Source: JALYRV01 sp040902895 | Lineage (GTDB): Bacteria; Acidobacteriota; Vicinamibacteria; Vicinamibacterales; SCN-69-37 | Assembly: GCA_040902895.1 (NCBI GenBank) | Contig: JBBDWL010000047.1 | Coordinates: 62,001-126,000 of the forward strand | Length of the DNA: 64,000 bases | Direction: 5' to 3' | In this document: positions 60,022 to 64,000 of the stretch, in pieces | Position numbering within the stretch: the first letter of the stretch is position 1 | Layout of the letters: each line of letters starts with the position of its first letter | Notes under the pieces: generated by a model | What the model was told of the DNA's origin: nothing | Seen by the model: only the letters and a program-made list of their open reading frames with translations | Databases searched by the model: none | Program-made: the position numbers and the translations under genes

Positions 60022-60806
60022 TCACGCTGATCCCCGCGGGCAACCCAGGGCCTTTCACGGGTCCGACCGGCAACAACACGTGGCTGATCGACGGCGCCGA
60101 GCCAACGCTTGTCGACGCGGGCGTGGGGCAGCCGGCGCATCTAGCCGCGCTCGAAACGCTGCTCGAGGGGCGCTCTCTCACCCGCGTGTTTCTCACGCAC
60201 GCGCATCGCGATCACGCCGCCGGCGTGCCGGCGCTGCGCGCGCGATGGCCCGATGCTGAGATCGCAGGCGGCCCTGCGCTCGACCTGGGCGCTGGACTGC
60301 GCGGGCCGCGCATCGCCGATGGCGGAATCGTCGTTGCCGGCGACCGTCGAATGAACGTCGTGGCCACGCCGGGCCACTCGCCCGACCACGCGTGCCTCTG
60401 GGATCCCGCCGAGCGCATGTGCTTTGCCGGCGACCTGCTGATCAGCAGCGGCACGGTCATGATCGACGCGTCCTCGGGCGGGGGCCTGCGCGGATACCTT
60501 GCGTCTCTCTCGAACGTGCGCGCGCTGCACCCGGCGCGCGTCTATCCCGGCCACGGCCCCGTGATCGATAACGTCGTCGAACTCATCGATCAGTACATCG
60601 CGCACCGTCTCGAACGTGAACAGCAGGTGCTGGCGGCCTTGGCCGCTGGTCCCGCGACCGTGGCGGAGCTGGTGCGAGTTATTTATCCGCTGTTGGATCC
60701 GGCGGTGGCGCCCGCGGCCGAGGAAACCCTGCTGGCGCATCTGCGCAAGCTCGAGGAGGAAGGGCGCGTGAGCGCCGGCGGCGGATTCTGGACCCTGAAG
60801 CGATAG
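60018..60806 (+). CDS. Metallo-beta-lactamase-fold hydrolase (LACTB2-like)
   Basis: A 262-residue protein with metal motif THAHRDHAAG, then GHSPDHACL, CFAGDLLI and GHGPVIDN. The C-terminal winged-helix-like region and length fit the LACTB2-like family. It may be an RNase or a hydrolase of esters. The start overlaps the outer-membrane gene stop by ATGA. Confidence 0.85.
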   Translation: MITLIPAGNPGPFTGPTGNNTWLIDGAEPTLVDAGVGQPAHLAALETLLEGRSLTRVFLTHAHRDHAAGVPALRARWPDAEIAGGPALDLGAGLRGPRIADGGIVVAGDRRMNVVATPGHSPDHACLWDPAERMCFAGDLLISSGTVMIDASSGGGLRGYLASLSNVRALHPARVYPGHGPVIDNVVELIDQYIAHRLEREQQVLAALAAGPATVAELVRVIYPLLDPAVAPAAEETLLAHLRKLEEEGRVSAGGGFWTLKR

Positions 60807-60817
60807 GATCTTCCTTG

Positions 60818-61654
60818 ATGGATTTGCTGCTGACACCGCGTGAGCTTGCCGCCGCGCTGAAACTGTCGACCGAATCCGGTCCCTCCCGGAAATTCTTCGC
60901 GCCGCCGATCGTGGTCGACGTCAGGCCGGCCGAGAGCTTCGCGCAGGGGCACATCCCGGGTGCCATTCATCTCGATCTCTGGGGCTTCAGCCTGATTGAC
61001 ACCGACGAGGCGCCGCGCCGCGCGTTTCTCTGGATGATTCATCACGTGCTCGAGCAGCGCGGCATCAGCGACGCCCGTCCAATCGTGGTCTATGAGGACG
61101 GATCGGGCATGCGCGCCGCGCGCCTGTTCTGGTTCCTCGAGTACTTCGGCCATCCCGACGTGCGGGTGCTCGACGGCGGCGTCTCGGCCTGGCTCGACGC
61201 GGGACTTGCGGTCACGCACGACGCCGTCGCCCCGCGGCCGGTGGAATGGAAAGCGGCGCCCAGGCCGCATCTGGCGGCCGGCTGGAAGGAAGTCGCGCTG
61301 CGGCTCGACTCGCCTGACGCCATCATGCTCGACACGCGCAGTGACGACGAGTACCACGGGCGCGTCGCGCGCGCGAAGCGCGGCGGCGCCATCCCGGGCG
61401 CCGTCCATGTCGAGTGGACGCGCAATCTCGACGAGGACGGCGCATTCAAGCCGATCGACGAGCTGCGCGCGATGTACGAATCTGCCGGCGTCACGCCCGA
61501 CAAGGAAGTGATCGCGTACTGCCAGGGCGGCTACCGCGCGGCGCATGGCTACCTCGCGCTGCGCTTGCTCGGCTATCCGCGCGTGCGCAACTATCTGGGC
61601 TCCTGGAAAGAATGGGGCGACAGGGAAGAATTGCCAGTCGAAATTGAAAGTTGA
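60818..61654 (+). CDS. Thiosulfate/3-mercaptopyruvate sulfurtransferase (rhodanese)
   Basis: A 278-residue protein with two rhodanese domains. The active cysteine loop is CQGGYRA in the second domain (about residues 234-240). It moves sulfur from thiosulfate or mercaptopyruvate to cyanide or other thiols. The ATG at 60818 has an AGGA site upstream; a TTG at 60815 is an alternative. Confidence 0.9.
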   Translation: MDLLLTPRELAAALKLSTESGPSRKFFAPPIVVDVRPAESFAQGHIPGAIHLDLWGFSLIDTDEAPRRAFLWMIHHVLEQRGISDARPIVVYEDGSGMRAARLFWFLEYFGHPDVRVLDGGVSAWLDAGLAVTHDAVAPRPVEWKAAPRPHLAAGWKEVALRLDSPDAIMLDTRSDDEYHGRVARAKRGGAIPGAVHVEWTRNLDEDGAFKPIDELRAMYESAGVTPDKEVIAYCQGGYRAAHGYLALRLLGYPRVRNYLGSWKEWGDREELPVEIES

Positions 61655-61679
61655 AAATTAAGAGTTGAAAATTGCTGTC

Positions 61680-63053
61680 ATGAACAACGTTATCGACTTT
61701 ATCAATACGAACCGCGACCGGTACGTCCACGAGTTGACCGACTATCTGTCGATTCCAAGCATCAGCGCGCTTCCGCAGCACAAAGACGATGTGCGCCGCG
61801 CGGCGCAGTGGACAGCCGACGAACTGACACGCGTCGGGCTCGAGCAGGTGCGGCTCGAGGAGACGCCCGGCCATCCGATCGTGTATGGCGAATGGCTTCA
61901 CGCCGAGGGCGCTCCGACGATTCTGTTCTATGGCCACTACGACGTGCAGCCCGTCGATCCGCTGGATCTCTGGGAATCGCCGCCGTTCGAGGCCACGGTT
62001 CGCGACGGCGAGCTCTATGCGCGCGGCGCGGCCGACGACAAGGGCCAGATCTTCATGCACTTCAAGGCCATCGAAGCGCACATGAAGCAGAACGGCCGGC
62101 TGCCCGTGAACATGAAGCTGCTGCTCGAAGGCGAAGAAGAAGTGGGCTCCGAGAACCTCGACGACTTCATTCGTGCGCACCGCGACCTGCTCGCCGCCGA
62201 CGTCGTCGTCATTTCAGACTCGCCGATGTTCGAGCGCGGCATCCCGTCAATCTGCTACGGTCTGCGCGGCCTCGTCTATTTTCAGATCGACGTCCGCGGC
62301 TCGAACACCGATCTGCACAGCGGATCGTTCGGCGGCGCGCTCGCGAATCCGGGCATGGCGCTGGCGCAAATCCTCGCGCAGATGAAAGACAAAGGCGGTC
62401 GCATCAAGATCCCCGGCTTTTATGACGATGTGGTGGAGCTGACGGAAGAGGAGCGCCAGGCGTGGCGGCAGCTGCCGTTCAACGAGAAGCAGTACCGGAA
62501 GGACCTCGGCGCGCCGAAGCTGTTCGGCGAGTCGGGCTATTCGACGCTCGAGCGCGTATGGGCGCGGCCGACGTTCGAGATCAACGGGCTGCTGTCAGGG
62601 TTTACCGGCGAGGGCGCGAAAACCGTGCTGCCGGCCGTGGCGATGGCGAAGGTCAGCATGCGGCTGGTGCCGAATCAGGATCCCGACAAGGTCGCGCGGC
62701 AGTTCGAGGAATACGTCGCGAAGATTGCGCCCAAGACCGTGGACGTGACAGTCACGCGCATGCACGGCGGCCGCCCCTGGATCACCGACTATCACAATCA
62801 ATACGTGCAGGCGGCGAGCCGCGCCATCGAAAAGGGCTTCGGCCAGAAGCCGGTGTTCAACCGCGAAGGCGGATCGATTCCGGTGGTGTTCACGTTCCAG
62901 CAGGAGCTGGGCCTGCCGTCAGTGCTGTTCGGCGTGGGCCTCCCCGACGAGAACGCCCACGCGCCCAACGAGAAGCTCGATCTCGGCAACTTTCACAACG
63001 GCGTGATCGCGTCGGCGTTTCTCTATGACGAGATCGGAAAACTCAGAGGCTGA
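61680..63053 (+). CDS. M20-family peptidase (dipeptidase)
   Basis: A 457-residue zinc aminoacylase/dipeptidase-type enzyme. Metal and catalytic motifs are GHYDVQPVD, ARGAADDKGQ and EGEEEVGS. The family cleaves dipeptides or N-acyl amino acids. The ATG at 61680 follows an AT-rich repeat tail of the gene before it. The substrate is unknown; it is the kind often annotated as dipeptidase. Confidence 0.92.
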   Translation: MNNVIDFINTNRDRYVHELTDYLSIPSISALPQHKDDVRRAAQWTADELTRVGLEQVRLEETPGHPIVYGEWLHAEGAPTILFYGHYDVQPVDPLDLWESPPFEATVRDGELYARGAADDKGQIFMHFKAIEAHMKQNGRLPVNMKLLLEGEEEVGSENLDDFIRAHRDLLAADVVVISDSPMFERGIPSICYGLRGLVYFQIDVRGSNTDLHSGSFGGALANPGMALAQILAQMKDKGGRIKIPGFYDDVVELTEEERQAWRQLPFNEKQYRKDLGAPKLFGESGYSTLERVWARPTFEINGLLSGFTGEGAKTVLPAVAMAKVSMRLVPNQDPDKVARQFEEYVAKIAPKTVDVTVTRMHGGRPWITDYHNQYVQAASRAIEKGFGQKPVFNREGGSIPVVFTFQQELGLPSVLFGVGLPDENAHAPNEKLDLGNFHNGVIASAFLYDEIGKLRG

Positions 63054-63081
63054 GGATTGTAAATTGTAAATCGAACCGTCC

Positions 63082-64000
63082 TCAGAACCTGACACCCAGC
63101 GTGACCCCAAACGTCCTGGGCTTGCCGGGTTCGCCCAGGAAGCCGGACGGCGCGAGGCCCGGAAACGCGAACGCAATCGGCACATAGAACATGTCGAACG
63201 CGTTCTTCACCCAGAGCATCGCGGAATAGCGGCGGCCGTGCACGCCGCCCCGCAGGTTCAGGAGCGAGTAAGCGTCCTGTCCCACCGTGTTCGCCTCGTC
63301 GTATTTCATGGCGCCGTAGCGCACGGCCTCGCCGCGCACCGTCCACATCCACGATCGGATGATCTGGCGCGTGTACTGCGCGCCGGCCGACGCGGTGTAC
63401 GCCGGCGTGTTGGGCACCTCGTGGCCGGCGACATCGACACCCATTGCCTGGCTGCCTTCATCGAACCGGGCCCGCGTGATGCCGAGCGCGCCGAACACGT
63501 CGACGCCGTCGAGCGGCCGCAGGCCAAGCTCCAGCTCGACACCCTTGCTCTCGGCCGCGCCAGCGTTCGCGATGAAGAACTGTCCCGGCGAAAGCGGATT
63601 TGGGACGTTCAGCTGCAGGTCGTCCCAGTCGATGAAGAAGACGGCGGCGTTTGCGGTCAGGCGTCCCGCGGCCCATGTCGATTTGACGCCGCCTTCGACG
63701 TGCAGCGCCGTTTCTTCCGCATACGCTTCGCTGCCCGCCGGCGACGCGGGGTTGAACCCGCCCGCTTTGTAGCCGCCGCCGCCCGAGACATACAGCATCG
63801 TCTGTGGCCGCGCGTGCCACGCCAGCGCGAACTGCGGCGACACGTTCGAGTAGGTTTCATCCGCTTCGATCCTGAACAGCGGCGCGATCGCGGGATCGAA
63901 GAAGGTGTTGAGGATGGCTTCCTTGCTCTCGTGATCGAACCGCGCGCCGAGCGTCAGATCCACCCGGTCAGCGAAGCTGAGGGTGCCCTGCGCATACGCG
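63082..64000 (-). CDS. TonB-dependent receptor, C-terminal part (partial)
   Basis: Only the last 305 or so residues are in the window; the gene enters from the right edge. The body is a string of amphipathic beta strands (for example ARPQTMLYVSGGGGYKAGGFNP), and ends in FGVTLGVRF with the terminal phenylalanine of outer-membrane barrels. It should import siderophores or other large compounds with TonB. The N-terminal plug and TonB box are not visible. The frame has no stop up to the edge. Confidence 0.88.
   Translation of the reverse strand, partial: AYAQGTLSFADRVDLTLGARFDHESKEAILNTFFDPAIAPLFRIEADETYSNVSPQFALAWHARPQTMLYVSGGGGYKAGGFNPASPAGSEAYAEETALHVEGGVKSTWAAGRLTANAAVFFIDWDDLQLNVPNPLSPGQFFIANAGAAESKGVELELGLRPLDGVDVFGALGITRARFDEGSQAMGVDVAGHEVPNTPAYTASAGAQYTRQIIRSWMWTVRGEAVRYGAMKYDEANTVGQDAYSLLNLRGGVHGRRYSAMLWVKNAFDMFYVPIAFAFPGLAPSGFLGEPGKPRTFGVTLGVRF

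Overview
The window is high-G+C bacterial chromosome (roughly two-thirds G+C by eye), densely packed with short, often overlapping operons. Lineage is inferred, not shown. Several features recall soil Acidobacteriota, perhaps the Vicinamibacteria: a ferredoxin-NrfD fusion beside a molybdopterin oxidoreductase, the squalene genes hpnCDE, a tandem ThyX-like protein, a LolA-like/MMPL/outer-membrane triad, many orphan regulators, and numerous REP-like palindromes. No rRNA, tRNA, CRISPR array or intact insertion sequence was seen.

Layout. 1-8.6 kb: oxidoreductases (FAD, GcvT-like, Rieske), an amino-acid permease, an orphan 7TM protein, an M14 peptidase lipoprotein, panE and a TauE-like exporter with its DUF1634-like partner. 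8.6-14 kb: a molybdopterin oxidoreductase complex coupled to a GAF protein. 14-19.4 kb: an SNF2-type helicase and a large adenine methyltransferase, resembling the drmD-drmMI pair of class 1 DISARM without drmABC. 19.4-20.2 kb: queF and an HU-like protein. 20.2-27.3 kb: the most striking locus, a sigma-54-type operon with a radical SAM/SPASM enzyme, two short paralogous peptides sharing PW-x-x-DVP, a solute-binding protein without a permease, a Cache sensor kinase and a small unknown protein; an NtrC-family activator lies just upstream. 27.3-31.3 kb: E3, lipoyl E2 and lipB. 31.3-43 kb: an ECF sigma factor, an SDR, a pseudokinase, an MFS transporter, a phospholipid synthase-like gene with a receiver-like protein and a dehydratase, a stand-alone PntA, hydrolases and ygfZ. 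42.7-50.7 kb: mutY with an overlapping Nudix gene, a cobalamin adenosyltransferase, hpnCDE, thiI, a LacD-type aldolase and def. 50.7-64 kb: a penicillin-acylase-like hydrolase, tandem ThyX, thioesterase, glutaredoxin, the LolA/MMPL/outer-membrane triad, metallo-beta-lactamase and rhodanese proteins, an M20 peptidase and a partial TonB-dependent receptor.

How the central locus may work. The RR lies upstream and codirectional, ends in a large hairpin, and is followed by an intergenic region with spaced GGCCAAC half-sites and a good -24/-12 element 102 bases before the radical SAM gene ends its leader. All six downstream genes lie on the same strand with short gaps. A plausible model is ligand sensing (solute-binding protein and Cache kinase), phosphorylation of the NtrC-type activator, and sigma-54-dependent production of two modified peptides with their maturase. 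The peptide chemistry and role are unknown.

Two window-wide themes. First, repeat families (palindromic REP-like elements and a 69-bp element) sit not only between genes but in frame inside them, adding peptide inserts or stop codons. Second, several genes have a TANNNT-like -10 box 6-9 bases before the start codon, which suggests leaderless or near-leaderless mRNAs.
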